This document shows positions 34,708 to 44,357 of a stretch of DNA of 64,000 bases, one piece after another. The translations under genes were made by a program, and so were the position numbers. Source of the stretch: an uncultured Oscillospiraceae bacterium (GTDB lineage Bacteria > Bacillota > Clostridia > Oscillospirales > Oscillospiraceae); assembly GCA_910584395.1 (NCBI GenBank), contig CAJUAS010000002.1, positions 1 through 64,000 of the forward strand. Direction: 5' to 3'. Each line of letters opens with the position of its first letter. The stretch's first letter is position 1. A model generated the notes under the pieces. The model made no database searches. It was given only the letters and a program-made list of their open reading frames with translations, and was not told the origin of the DNA.

Positions 34708-35486
34708 ACATCTCCCACATCTCCAAGACCTTCAACCCCGGCACGGTGAACGAAAAGACAGTCATCCGCGACCTGTCCCTCCACCTCGCCCCCGGCGACT
34801 TTGTCACCATCATCGGCTCCAACGGCGCGGGGAAATCCACCCTGTTCAACGCCATTTCCGGGGACTTCGTCCCCGACTCCGGCTCGATCGTCATCAACGG
34901 CCACGACATTACCTTTATGCCCGCCTTCAAGCGTGCCAAGCATCTGGGGCGGCTGTTCCAAGACCCCATGCGCGGCTCCGCCCCCCATATGACCATCGAG
35001 GAAAATCTGGCGATGGCAGCGGGCCGGGGCGGCTGGCTCAGCCACATCTCCAAGGCCGACCGGGAGCTGTTCCGCCACAAGCTCTCCCTGCTGGACATGG
35101 GGTTGGAAAACCGCATGAAGCAAAACGTCGGCCTCCTCTCCGGCGGCCAGCGGCAGGCGCTGACCCTCCTCATGGCCACTATGAATCCCCCTTGGCTGCT
35201 GCTTCTGGACGAGCATACCGCCGCCCTCGACCCCGGCACGGCGGAAAAAGTGCTTGCCATCACCAAAAGCGTGGTGGAGGAACATTCCATCACCACCCTC
35301 ATGGTCACCCACAATATGTCCCAAGCCCTTGAACTGGGCAACCGCACCCTGATGATGGACGGCGGCGACATCGTTTTGGACGTGTCCGGGGAGGAGCGCG
35401 CCCACATGACGGTGAACGACCTGCTGGAGCGTTTCAAGCAGGGCGCAGGCAAGGATCTGGACAACGACAGGATGCTGCTCAATTGA
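34701..35486 (+). CDS. trpZ: ABC transporter ATP-binding protein (TrpZ-like)
   Basis: A 261-residue ATPase. Walker A GSNGAGKST at 39-47, Q-loop GRLFQDPMRG, signature LLSGGQRQAL, Walker B LLLLDEHTAAL and the H-loop TLMVTHN are all intact. It powers tryptophan (or indole-type) uptake with TrpX and TrpY. ATG at 34701 after AAAGGAGG; the frame upstream lies within the permease. Confidence 0.9.
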   Translation: MLNISHISKTFNPGTVNEKTVIRDLSLHLAPGDFVTIIGSNGAGKSTLFNAISGDFVPDSGSIVINGHDITFMPAFKRAKHLGRLFQDPMRGSAPHMTIEENLAMAAGRGGWLSHISKADRELFRHKLSLLDMGLENRMKQNVGLLSGGQRQALTLLMATMNPPWLLLLDEHTAALDPGTAEKVLAITKSVVEEHSITTLMVTHNMSQALELGNRTLMMDGGDIVLDVSGEERAHMTVNDLLERFKQGAGKDLDNDRMLLN

Positions 35487-35520
35487 ATGGCGGCGCACCG
35501 AGGTCGTCGCGCCCTACAAG
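35486..35520. repeat. Imperfect GC-rich palindrome, possible dispersed intergenic repeat
   Basis: Between trpZ and its terminator lies GGCGCACCGAGGTCGTCGC and GCC, an imperfect palindrome (GGCGC ... GCGCC) followed by CTACAA. It resembles the short GC-rich palindromic units that recur between genes in related gut Clostridia (recollection). Only one copy is seen in this window. Confidence 0.35.
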
Positions 35521-35529
35521 CATTACATC

Positions 35530-35565
35530 AAAACGCCGCAGACCATGATGGCCTGCGGCGTTTTT
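35530..35565. terminator. Bidirectional terminator between trpZ and the RluA-type gene
   Basis: A 12-bp stem (35530-35541 with 35553-35564), 11-base loop, A-run on the left and T-run on the right, so it can stop transcripts from both strands. Confidence 0.85.
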
Positions 35566-35573
35566 GCGTGCTG

Positions 35574-36467
35574 TTACCCCTCTGCTTCCCGAAACAGCCG
35601 GTTGAAGTCCCTTGGCCTGCGGGAGGTGAGGGAAACCGTCTCCCCGGTGACCGGGTGGGTGAAGGTCAAACGGCCGGCGTGGAGACACAGCCGTCCGATG
35701 GGGCTTTTCTCCCCGCCGTACTTCCTGTCGCCCACTACCGGGCAGCCCAGATCCTTCATGTGGACGCGGATCTGGTTCTTTCGGCCCGTGTGGAGATACA
35801 GCTCCAGCAGAGAATAGCCGTTGGCGCTCTTTTTCACCTGATATTCGGTGATAGCCTCCTTGCCTCGGGGGTCGCCGGTGGAGTAGACCAGATGGGTCTT
35901 GGTCTCCTTGAGGAAGGAGCGCACCACCCCCTCCCTCTCCTTGGGCGCGCCGCTCACCACCGCCGCATAGACCCGCTCCTGAACCGCTGTCTCCCAGTCC
36001 TTTTGGAGCTGTTCCCTGATCTCCCGGCTCTTGGCAAAGAGCAGCAGGCCGGAGGTATCCTGATCCAGACGGTGAACCACATGGAGCTGCGCCCCCTCGT
36101 CCTTGGCGCGCTGATGCTCCAGCACCATGCGGTATGCCGTGCGCTGCCGCTCTGCGTCGCTGGCCACCGCCAGCAATCCCGCGGGCTTTTCGATGGCAAG
36201 CAGCCAATCGTCCTCATAACAGATGGGAAAGGGCAGGTCGGCAGGGGCGGGTGCGCCGGGGGGTAAAATGACCACCCTCTGCCCCGGCAGGAGGGGCGTG
36301 TCGTGGCGGGTGACCACTACTCCATCCACCAACACCTGACGGTGGGTCAAAAGGTTTTTTACCGCGTTGCGGGATTTCCCCTTTACCTTTTCCAGCAGGA
36401 AATCCAGCGCCCGGCTCTCCTCTTCCACCGCCAGCTCCCGGCGGCGAAGTCCTTTATTTTGTTCCAT
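35574..36467 (-). CDS. RluA-family pseudouridine synthase
   Basis: A 297-residue enzyme with an N-terminal S4-like domain and the catalytic HRLDQDTSGLLLFAKS motif (Asp in HRLD). It makes pseudouridine in rRNA or tRNA; the position is not predictable. Start at 36467 from GAGAGGAG; the RBS lies within the tail of cls. It is the last gene of the murB-to-rluA minus-strand run. Confidence 0.9.
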   Translation of the reverse strand: MEQNKGLRRRELAVEEESRALDFLLEKVKGKSRNAVKNLLTHRQVLVDGVVVTRHDTPLLPGQRVVILPPGAPAPADLPFPICYEDDWLLAIEKPAGLLAVASDAERQRTAYRMVLEHQRAKDEGAQLHVVHRLDQDTSGLLLFAKSREIREQLQKDWETAVQERVYAAVVSGAPKEREGVVRSFLKETKTHLVYSTGDPRGKEAITEYQVKKSANGYSLLELYLHTGRKNQIRVHMKDLGCPVVGDRKYGGEKSPIGRLCLHAGRLTFTHPVTGETVSLTSRRPRDFNRLFREAEG

Positions 36468-36478
36468 AAATACTCCTC

Positions 36479-38011
36479 TCACAGCAGCGGCGAGAAAATA
36501 CGCAGGATACTGCGTACCAGCCGCTGGGGCCAAGGTACGTTGCGACAGTCCTCCAGCGTCCACTGCTGGCACTGCTCCAACGTCTCCAAAAAGTCCTTTT
36601 TGATATCCAGCACGGCGGGGTTGTCGGTAAGCAGCGCGCCGTTTTCAAAGTGGAGGAACAGGCTGCGGTAATCCAGATTCACCGAGCCTACCGTGCCGTA
36701 GCGGTCGTCCACCGCCACATTTTTCCCGTGGACAAAGCCGGGGGTGTATTCGTAGATCTTCACCCCACCCCGGATCAGCGGCTCATAGTGGGCGCGGGTC
36801 ATCTGAAACACCGTTTTTTTGTCCGGGATGTGGGGGGTGATGATGCGTACGTCCACCCCGGCCTTGGCGGCGTTCACCAAGGCGGTGTTCATCACCTCGT
36901 CGATGACAAGGTAAGGGGTGGTGATATAGATATATCGCCTCGCGCGGCTAAAGAGGTTGAGATACACCGTCTCCCCCACCGGCTCGTCATCCCACGGGCA
37001 GTCGGTATACGGCTGCACCCAGCCGTTTTCCGGGAAGCGGGGCGTGTCCGCCGGGCGGAAGTCCTCAATGCGCTCCCCTTTTCCTGCGGCAAAGGCCCAC
37101 ATGGTGAGAAACATCACCGACATGGGCCACGCCGCCGGGCCTTCGATGCGGATGGCGCTGTCCTTCCAATGCCCAAACCGCTCCCGGCGGTTGATATACT
37201 CGTCGGCCAAATTGATCCCGCCGGTAAACACTACCCTGCCGTCCACCGACATGATCTTGCGGTGGTCGCGGTTGTTCAAAACCGTGGACACCACGGGCAC
37301 AAAGCGGTTGAAATTCATGCACTTGATGCCCAGCCGCTCCAGCTCCTTATCGTAGTGGTTGGGCAGGGTAAACACACAGCCGATGTCATCATAGATCACC
37401 CGCACGTCCAGCCCTGCGGCGGCCTTTTCCTTCAAAATGTCCAGCACCGCGCCCCAGAACTCTCCGGGCTGGATGATGAAATACTCTAAAAAGATATAAT
37501 GCTCCGCGCTGCGGAGGGCCTCCAGCATGGGCTGAAAGCAGTCGTCCCCCAAGGCGTAATAGGTCACCTGACTGTCGGCATAGACCGGGCAGTGGGCATA
37601 ACGCTCCAGATAACGGGCCTGCGCCCCGGCGGTCGTGCCCGACTGCGCCGCCACATCCTCGCAGCGGTAATCTCCCTTCAAGGTCTCGTCCATGCTGCGC
37701 TCCATCCGCTGCAGCCTGCGGCGCATGGACGGGGTAAAACGGTTGCCCCGGCTCAAAAGATAGAGCATCCCACCCAGCACAGGAAGGCTCAGGATCAGGA
37801 TGATCCAAGCGATCTTATACCCGGAGTTGGTGGTGGAGCTGGACACGATCCACAGCACCGCCGCCAGAGAGAGGAGCGTCGCGCACCAGTAAAGGGGGAT
37901 AAAATATTGGCTGAACACCGTCATCGCCACCGCCAACACGCCCAACTGCAGCAGGATCGCCAAGCCGGTCAGTACCACGCGGTGGGTCAGGACTGATCCT
38001 ATTTTCTTCAT
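36479..38011 (-). CDS. cls: Cardiolipin synthase (phospholipase D superfamily)
   Basis: A 510-residue membrane enzyme with two N-terminal membrane segments (about 10-33 and 38-60) and two HKD motifs: HRKIMSVD and HGKNVAVD. It joins two phosphatidylglycerols into cardiolipin and glycerol. The size is typical for the Firmicute ClsA type. Its ATG overlaps the dnaE stop by 4 bases, an unusual but clear coupling. Confidence 0.92.
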   Translation of the reverse strand: MKKIGSVLTHRVVLTGLAILLQLGVLAVAMTVFSQYFIPLYWCATLLSLAAVLWIVSSSTTNSGYKIAWIILILSLPVLGGMLYLLSRGNRFTPSMRRRLQRMERSMDETLKGDYRCEDVAAQSGTTAGAQARYLERYAHCPVYADSQVTYYALGDDCFQPMLEALRSAEHYIFLEYFIIQPGEFWGAVLDILKEKAAAGLDVRVIYDDIGCVFTLPNHYDKELERLGIKCMNFNRFVPVVSTVLNNRDHRKIMSVDGRVVFTGGINLADEYINRRERFGHWKDSAIRIEGPAAWPMSVMFLTMWAFAAGKGERIEDFRPADTPRFPENGWVQPYTDCPWDDEPVGETVYLNLFSRARRYIYITTPYLVIDEVMNTALVNAAKAGVDVRIITPHIPDKKTVFQMTRAHYEPLIRGGVKIYEYTPGFVHGKNVAVDDRYGTVGSVNLDYRSLFLHFENGALLTDNPAVLDIKKDFLETLEQCQQWTLEDCRNVPWPQRLVRSILRIFSPLL

Positions 38012-41000
38012 TTCTTGTTCTCCTTCACCACCACCGCGCCCTCGCCCAGCAGCTCCTTCAGCTCGGTCAGCAGAGCCTCATGGAGCTGGCAGGTCACGCC
38101 GCCCAGCTTTTTCTCTTCCTTCTCCAGATAAAGCACCACCTTGCTGTTGCCGGGGAACATGGTGAGGATGCAGTTGATCCGCTCCACATGGGGATCGTCC
38201 CCGCTCTTCAGACGGAGATAGAGGGTTTTGGATGTCTCCCTGTTCTCCCCCGCCAGCTCGTCCACCAAGCCGTCCTCCAGCGGGTAGACCTTGTCGCAGA
38301 GAATCTGGGGGGCTTTCTCGTCGCGGACGGACAGCTTGCCGTAAACCACCACGGGGAAGTTGGCTTTCAGGTAACTGCCGCTTTCGTTGAGGGTGCGGGC
38401 AAAGGCCAGCAGTTCCATCGCGCCGGTGTCGTCCTCCAAGGTCACATAGGCCATCAGGGTGTTGTTGCGGGTGGTTTTGGTCTTGACCGCCGAGATCACC
38501 CCGGCGATGATCACCTGCTGCTCGTCCCGGTAGCGTTCCGGGCCTTCCTCCCGGTCAAAGTCCGCCAAGATCGGCCCGATGGGCTCTGCCTTGCGGGCGC
38601 GGGCCGCGGCGCGGTATTCGTCCATGGGATGCCCGGAGAGGTACAGTCCTGTGACCTCCTTTTCCATGAGCATCCGCTCCCGCTGGGTATACTCCGGAAT
38701 ATCCGGCAGGGGGATCTCCGGGATGGTGACGGTGTCTCCCCCGCCCCCGCCAAAGAGGTCGAACTGCCCCTCCAAGCTCTGCTTATGGGCGTCCCCCACC
38801 GCGCCGGTCACCTGATCGCAGACCTGAATGAGTTGGGAGCGGCGCGCCCCGGTGAAGTCAAACGCCCCGGAGCGGATCAGACTTTCCAGCACCCGGCGGT
38901 TGAGGTCGTAGTCATACATCCGGGCGCAGAAGTCGGTGAAGGAGGTAAACGGCCCGTTCTTTTCCCGCTCGGCCAGCAGGCTCTCGGTAAAGCCCCGGCC
39001 CACCCCCTTCAAGGCCGCCAAACCAAAGCAGATATCCTTGCCGGAGACGGTAAACTCCGTCCCCGACTGGTTCACATCCGGGGGCAGCAGGGCAATCCCC
39101 ATATCCTTGCACTCTGCAATGTACTCCGCCACCTTCTCCTTGGAGTCCAGCACCGAGGTCAGCAGGGCCGCCATATACTCCCGGGGATAGTGATACTTAA
39201 ACCATGCGGTCTGATAGGCCACGATGGCATAGCTTACCGCGTGGGCCTTGTTGAAGGCGTAGTTGGCAAAGTCGTAGATCTCGTCGTAGATGGCCTCCCC
39301 GGCCTTGATGTCGATGCCGTTGCCCGCGCAGCCGGGAATATTGCGTTTGGGGTCGCCGCGGAGGAACGCCTCCCGCTCCCGCTCCACGTCCTTGGCCTTC
39401 TTCTTGCTCATGGCGCGGCGCACCATATCTGCCTGCCCAAGGGAGTATCCCCCAAGCTGGCGGAAGATCTCGATGACCTGCTCCTGATAGACGATGCAGC
39501 CGTAGGTGGTGGACAGGATCGGCTCTAACGCCGGGTGCTTGTAGTGGATGAGCTTGGGATTCTGCTTACAGGCGATGAAACGGGGGATGGAGTCCATCGG
39601 GCCGGGGCGGTACAGGGCGATGATGGCGGTGATGTCCTCAATGCTCTGGGGCTTCAAACCCACGCACACCCCGGTCATCCCCGCCGACTCCATCTGGAAC
39701 ACCCCGGAGGTCTTTCCCTCCGAGAGCATACGAAACACGTTTTCGTCGTCCATGGGGATGGCCTTGATGTCAAAAGAGGGGTCATTGCGGCGCACCATCT
39801 GAACGGCGTCGTCCAAGATGGTGATGTTGCGAAGGCCCAAAAAGTCCATTTTCAGCAGCCCAAGCTCTTCGATGGTGGTCATGGTATACTGGGTCACCGG
39901 CACGCCGTCGTTGGTGGCCAGAGGCACATATTCATAGACGGGCTTGCTGGTGATGACCACCCCGGCGGCGTGGGTGGAGGTGTTGCGGGGCATTCCCTCC
40001 ACCGCCATGGCCGTGTCGATCAGCCCCTTCACCCGCTCGTCCTCGTCATAGCGGTCGCGCAGGGGCTTGGAGAGCTTCAGGGCATTGTCCAGCGTGATCT
40101 TGGGATCGAAGGGGACTTCCTTGGCAATGACATCCACCTCCGCATAGGGAAAGCTCAAGGCGCGGCCCACGTCCTTGATGGCCGCGCGGGCCTTCAGCGT
40201 CCCAAAGGTGACGATCTGGCTCACCCGGTCCGCGCCGTACTTTTCCGTCACATAGTCGATCACATCCTGACGGCGGCGAATGCAGAAGTCCGTGTCGATA
40301 TCGGGCATGGTCACCCGCTCCGGGTTCAAAAACCGCTCGAACACCAGATCATATTTCATGGGATCTACGTCGGTGATGTCCAGACAGTAGCTGACGATGC
40401 TTCCCGCCGCCGAGCCGCGGCCCGGCCCAACGGGGATGCCGTTTTTCTTGGCGTAACCGATGAAGTCGGAGACGATGAGGAAGTAGTCCACGAACCCCAT
40501 CTGGCGGATGACCCCCATCTCGTAGCCAAGCCGCTCCCGGTATGCCGCCGGAACTTCGCCGTACCGCCGCTCCAGCCCTGCCTCGCAGCTATCCTTGAAG
40601 TAATCCCAGCTGTCGGTGTACCCTTCGGGGAGCTGGAAGGAGGGCAGGTGGTGCTTGCCAAATTCAAAGTCCACCTGACAGCGCTCGGCGATCTTGGCGG
40701 TGTTCTCAATGGCTTCGGGATAGTCGGGGAACAGCAGCCCCATCTCTTCCTCGCTCTTGAGGTAAAACTCCTCTGTTTCAAATTTCATGCGGCTGGGGTC
40801 GTCCACCGTCTTGCCCATCTGGACGCACATGAGTACGTCCTGCGTCCGGGCGTCGGCCTTGGAGAGATAGTGGGCGTCGTTGGTCACCACCAGAGGAAGG
40901 CCCGTCTCCTCATGGAGGCGCAAAAGCCCCGCCGCCACCTGCTTTTGCGCGGGGATGCCGTGATCCTGAAGCTCCAGATAGTAATGCTCCGGCCCAAACA

Positions 41001-41490
41001 GCTCCGCCATCTCCAGCGCGTGGGCCTTGGCCTTCTCATACTCCCCCGTCCGCAGCAGCCGGGGCAGCTCCCCCGCCAGACAGGCGGACAGAGCGATGAG
41101 GCCCTCGCTGTGGGCGCGCAGCAACTCCATATCAATGCGCGGTTTCATGTAAAAGCCCTCGGTGTAGCCCATAGAGACCATGTAGGAGAGGTTCTCATAG
41201 CCCTTCTTGTTCTCGCACAGCAGCACCAGATGCCGGGCCTCGTTGTCCAGCCCATGCTCCCGGTCGAAGCGGGTGCGGGGGGCGACATAGACCTCACAGC
41301 CGATGACCGGGTGGATGCCCGCCGCCTTACACGCCTTATAGAAGTCGATGACGCCGTACATATTCCCGTGATCGGTGATGGCGATGGCATTCTGGCCCAG
41401 CTCCTGAAGCCGCGCCGCCAGCTTGTCGATGCGGCACACCCCGTCCAGCAGGGAGTATTGGGTATGTACATGTAAATGGGCAAAAGCCAT
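38008..41490 (-). CDS. dnaE: DNA polymerase III subunit alpha (DnaE type)
   Basis: A 1160-residue replicative polymerase. PHP domain at the N-terminus (HLHVHTQYSLLDG), polymerase active-site aspartates in MPDIDTDF with the preceding GPGRGSAAGS, the tau-binding/HhH region, and an OB fold near the C-terminus (VIIAGVISAVKTKTT). Start at 41490 because MAFAHLHVHTQ is the usual N-terminus and AGAGGAC precedes it. In Firmicutes, DnaE works beside PolC; polC is not in the window. Confidence 0.95.
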   Translation of the reverse strand: MAFAHLHVHTQYSLLDGVCRIDKLAARLQELGQNAIAITDHGNMYGVIDFYKACKAAGIHPVIGCEVYVAPRTRFDREHGLDNEARHLVLLCENKKGYENLSYMVSMGYTEGFYMKPRIDMELLRAHSEGLIALSACLAGELPRLLRTGEYEKAKAHALEMAELFGPEHYYLELQDHGIPAQKQVAAGLLRLHEETGLPLVVTNDAHYLSKADARTQDVLMCVQMGKTVDDPSRMKFETEEFYLKSEEEMGLLFPDYPEAIENTAKIAERCQVDFEFGKHHLPSFQLPEGYTDSWDYFKDSCEAGLERRYGEVPAAYRERLGYEMGVIRQMGFVDYFLIVSDFIGYAKKNGIPVGPGRGSAAGSIVSYCLDITDVDPMKYDLVFERFLNPERVTMPDIDTDFCIRRRQDVIDYVTEKYGADRVSQIVTFGTLKARAAIKDVGRALSFPYAEVDVIAKEVPFDPKITLDNALKLSKPLRDRYDEDERVKGLIDTAMAVEGMPRNTSTHAAGVVITSKPVYEYVPLATNDGVPVTQYTMTTIEELGLLKMDFLGLRNITILDDAVQMVRRNDPSFDIKAIPMDDENVFRMLSEGKTSGVFQMESAGMTGVCVGLKPQSIEDITAIIALYRPGPMDSIPRFIACKQNPKLIHYKHPALEPILSTTYGCIVYQEQVIEIFRQLGGYSLGQADMVRRAMSKKKAKDVEREREAFLRGDPKRNIPGCAGNGIDIKAGEAIYDEIYDFANYAFNKAHAVSYAIVAYQTAWFKYHYPREYMAALLTSVLDSKEKVAEYIAECKDMGIALLPPDVNQSGTEFTVSGKDICFGLAALKGVGRGFTESLLAEREKNGPFTSFTDFCARMYDYDLNRRVLESLIRSGAFDFTGARRSQLIQVCDQVTGAVGDAHKQSLEGQFDLFGGGGGDTVTIPEIPLPDIPEYTQRERMLMEKEVTGLYLSGHPMDEYRAAARARKAEPIGPILADFDREEGPERYRDEQQVIIAGVISAVKTKTTRNNTLMAYVTLEDDTGAMELLAFARTLNESGSYLKANFPVVVYGKLSVRDEKAPQILCDKVYPLEDGLVDELAGENRETSKTLYLRLKSGDDPHVERINCILTMFPGNSKVVLYLEKEEKKLGGVTCQLHEALLTELKELLGEGAVVVKENKK

Positions 41491-41565
41491 GGTCTTGTCC
41501 TCTTTTCTTTGGTATTCGCTCAATTCACGCCGGCCGCACGGCTTGGTCTTTTCCTTGGCCCGACG

Positions 41566-42468
41566 CTACGCTTCCTCATTGGCCAGCGCCATGAGCTTTC
41601 TGAGGCGGTGATTGAGACAGGACTTGCTGATGGGCGGGGTGCATTGGGCCGCCAGCTCGGTGAGGGTACACTCAGGGAATTCCCGGCGCAGCTCGGCGGT
41701 CTCTTGGAGCTTGTCGGGCAGCGTGGAAAGCAACCCCCGCTCCTCCAGCCGCGCGATGGCGGCAAGCTGCTCCTGCGCGGCCTGAACCACCTTGTCCAGA
41801 TTGGCCGCGTCGCAGTTGACCCGGCGGTTGACCCCGTTGCGGATGTCCTTTTCCAGCTTGGCGTTCATGACCTCCATGGCCGCCACCCCCGCCCCCAAGG
41901 CGGTGAGCAGCTCCTCCAGCGTCTCGCTGTGTTTCACATAGGTCACAAAGTTCCCCTTGCGGGTCGCCTGCTTGGCGGAGAAGTCCATCTCACGCAGCAG
42001 CACGGGAAAGGCCCGGCTCACCGCCCGGTGGGTGGTGACCCACTCCATGTGATAGTCCTTCTCCGGGTCGGTCACTGCCCCGCCGGCCAAAAACGCCCCC
42101 CGGCAGAAGGACACGCGGCAGCAGTTCTCCTCCACCACGGGGAAGTTCAGCGTGCGGCTCACCGTCTGGCCCGGCTCGTAGCCGTAGCACCGCTCCAGCG
42201 ACATCAGCTTGCTCTCCTGCGTGATGGCAAACACCCGCTTCCCCGTCTCCCCGGCGGCGGGCCGCTTGTCGAAGTCCATATGGAACGCCTTGCGAAACAG
42301 AAGGGGCAGCCGCCGGGCAAAGGCGTCCGATTCGGTGACGATCCGCACCTCGCGGCTTGTCCAACTGTTGCAAAAAAGAAGAACGCCGTAACATTCCGCC
42401 ACCGCGCAGCACTTTTTCGACACCTTGGAGCGGCAAAGCTCCTCTTTCACTCCGGCGGAAAAGGTCAT
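41566..42468 (-). CDS. whiA: WhiA-type DNA-binding protein
   Basis: A 300-residue protein with the N-terminal LAGLIDADG-like fold (AECYGVLLFCNSW, then SFCRGAFLAGG) and a C-terminal helix-turn-helix (CTLTELAAQCTPPISKSCLNHRLRKL). WhiA influences cell division and chromosome segregation in Firmicutes and sporulation septation in Streptomyces. Start at 42468 from the AGGAct spacing; earlier in-frame codons overlap the yvcK end. Order rapZ-yvcK-whiA is conserved. Confidence 0.93.
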   Translation of the reverse strand: MTFSAGVKEELCRSKVSKKCCAVAECYGVLLFCNSWTSREVRIVTESDAFARRLPLLFRKAFHMDFDKRPAAGETGKRVFAITQESKLMSLERCYGYEPGQTVSRTLNFPVVEENCCRVSFCRGAFLAGGAVTDPEKDYHMEWVTTHRAVSRAFPVLLREMDFSAKQATRKGNFVTYVKHSETLEELLTALGAGVAAMEVMNAKLEKDIRNGVNRRVNCDAANLDKVVQAAQEQLAAIARLEERGLLSTLPDKLQETAELRREFPECTLTELAAQCTPPISKSCLNHRLRKLMALANEEA

Positions 42469-42481
42469 AGTCCTCATCCTC

Positions 42482-43471
42482 TCAAAAGATACGGGTGTGC
42501 CCCCGCTCCTGATACAGCTCCAGCACCGTCTTGGCAAGCTGTTCGGGGTCGTGGCGGGCATACTGCGCCCCGGCGGGGGTGGTCAGCGGCCGCTCCACCA
42601 CCTCCACTCCAAGCTGTTCCAGCCGGCCGCAGTCGATGACGATGGGGCGGGCGTCCTCCTCCTGATACCGCTCCAAAAGCTCCGAGGAAACGGTGGCGTT
42701 GTTGCAAAGGCAGATATCCAAATTCCGCAGGCCGTGGGCCATCAACGCCTCCACATGGTCGGCGGCGGTCATCTCCTCCGTCTCCCCGTCTTGGGTCATA
42801 ATGTTGCAGACATAGATTTTCAGCGCGTCCGACTGGCTGATGGCCTCCGCCACGCCGTCCACCAGCAGGTTGGGGATCACGCTGGTGTAAAGGCTGCCCG
42901 GGCCGAGGAGGATCAGCTCCGCGCGGGCAATGGCCTCCAGCGTCTCCGGAAGGGCCGGGGGATGCTCCGGCACAAGGCGCACATGGGCCACCCGGCAGTC
43001 CTGCTCCTTCTTAAAGCGGAAGATCTTTGATTCCCCCACCACTCGTGTGCCATTTTCAAACACCGCCTCCAGATCCACATTGGCGTTGGTCACCGGAAGC
43101 ACCCGCCCGGAGATGGCCAGCACCTGACTCATACGGGCCACCGCCTGATCGAAAGAGTCGGAAATGCCGTTGAGGGCCGCCAGCAGGAGGTTGCCGAAGC
43201 TCTGCCCCGCCAGACTTCCCTCGGTAAAGCGGTAGGCCAGCAGACTGCTCATCACCGGCTCTACGTTGGCCAAGGACTGCATACAGTTGCGGATATCCCC
43301 CGGCGGCAGCATACCCAGATCCTGACGGAGCATCCCTGAGCCGCCGCCGTCGTCGGCGACGGTGACAATGGCGGTGAGGTCGTCCACCTTTCCCTTCAGC
43401 CCCCGCAGCATATTGGAAAGGCCGTGGCCGCCGCCGATGGCGACCACCTGTGGCCCTCTCACTTTTGTCAT
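42482..43471 (-). CDS. yvcK: Gluconeogenesis factor YvcK (CofD-like)
   Basis: A 329-residue CofD-superfamily protein beginning VVAIGGGHGLSNMLRGLK, with the further conserved VTVADDGGGSGMLRQDLGMLPPGD and ILGPGSLYTSVIPNLLV-type motifs. In Bacillus it binds UDP-GlcNAc and coordinates carbon metabolism with cell-wall synthesis and morphology. Sits between rapZ and whiA. Confidence 0.93.
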   Translation of the reverse strand: MTKVRGPQVVAIGGGHGLSNMLRGLKGKVDDLTAIVTVADDGGGSGMLRQDLGMLPPGDIRNCMQSLANVEPVMSSLLAYRFTEGSLAGQSFGNLLLAALNGISDSFDQAVARMSQVLAISGRVLPVTNANVDLEAVFENGTRVVGESKIFRFKKEQDCRVAHVRLVPEHPPALPETLEAIARAELILLGPGSLYTSVIPNLLVDGVAEAISQSDALKIYVCNIMTQDGETEEMTAADHVEALMAHGLRNLDICLCNNATVSSELLERYQEEDARPIVIDCGRLEQLGVEVVERPLTTPAGAQYARHDPEQLAKTVLELYQERGHTRIF

Positions 43472-43484
43472 GGCGCGTCCCTCC

Positions 43485-44345
43485 TTACGCCCGGGTCATG
43501 TCCCGGTGGTTCTCGCTGGCGTTGTAGCCCTTCTGGCGGATGAAATCCGCCAAGGCCCGGGTCACCGCCACCGAGCGGTGTTGGCCGCCGGTGCAGCCCA
43601 CGCCGATGACCAGCGCGCTCTTGCCCTCCTCCACATAGAGGGGAAGAAGGAAGCTCATCAGCTCCTCCAGATGCTTCATTAGCTCGGAGGTCTGGCGGTA
43701 GCCCCACAGGAAGTCCCGCACCCCCTGATCCAACCCGGTCTGCGCCCGCAGCTCCGCGATGTAAAAGGGATTGGGAAGGCAGCGCACATCAAAGACCAGA
43801 TCGGCCTCGATGGGGATGCCGTATTTGAAGCCAAAGGACACCACGGAGACGCTCATTTCCGGCCCTTCGCCGGGCGTTCCGAAAAGGCGAAGCACCTCGC
43901 CGCGCAGCTTGGCCGTGGAGAGGGCGGTGGTGTCGATGATGTACTCCGAGCGCTTGCGTACCGGCTCCATGGCGGCGCGCTCCTGCTCGACGGCTTGAAG
44001 AAGGGTGCGCCCGTCTTTGGCAAGGGGGTGGTTGCGGCGGGTCTCCTTATACCGTTTGATGATGGTTTCGGCGGCCGCCTCCACAAACAGGATCTTGTGT
44101 CCGCACTTCATGGCGTCCAGCTCGTCCAGCGCGGCAAACAGGCCGTCAAAGGTCTGCCCGCCCCGAATGTCGGTGACCAAAGCCACCCGGTCGTACTTGC
44201 CGGGGCTTGCCATGCAAAGCTGGGCCAGCGGCGGGATGAGCTGGGCGGGGAGGTTGTCCACACAGTAAAACCCAATATCCTCCAAAAAGGACGCCACCTT
44301 GCTCTTTCCCGCCCCGGAAAGCCCGGATACAATGATAAATTCCAT
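43485..44345 (-). CDS. rapZ: RapZ / YvcJ nucleotide-binding protein
   Basis: A 286-residue P-loop protein: Walker A GLSGAGKS at 8-15, LVTDIRGG, and the C-terminal GCTGGQHRSVAV motif. In Gram-negatives RapZ senses GlcN6P and directs decay of GlmZ; in Firmicutes YvcJ affects competence and morphology, and its RNA role is not established. It overlaps nothing and starts 12 bases after murB. Confidence 0.92.
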   Translation of the reverse strand: MEFIIVSGLSGAGKSKVASFLEDIGFYCVDNLPAQLIPPLAQLCMASPGKYDRVALVTDIRGGQTFDGLFAALDELDAMKCGHKILFVEAAAETIIKRYKETRRNHPLAKDGRTLLQAVEQERAAMEPVRKRSEYIIDTTALSTAKLRGEVLRLFGTPGEGPEMSVSVVSFGFKYGIPIEADLVFDVRCLPNPFYIAELRAQTGLDQGVRDFLWGYRQTSELMKHLEELMSFLLPLYVEEGKSALVIGVGCTGGQHRSVAVTRALADFIRQKGYNASENHRDMTRA

Positions 44346-44357
44346 CCGTCACACCGC

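Noticed and set aside
39535..41475. A plus-strand frame of about 646 codons opposite dnaE
   Set aside because: Antisense to dnaE, with no RBS and no recognisable domain.
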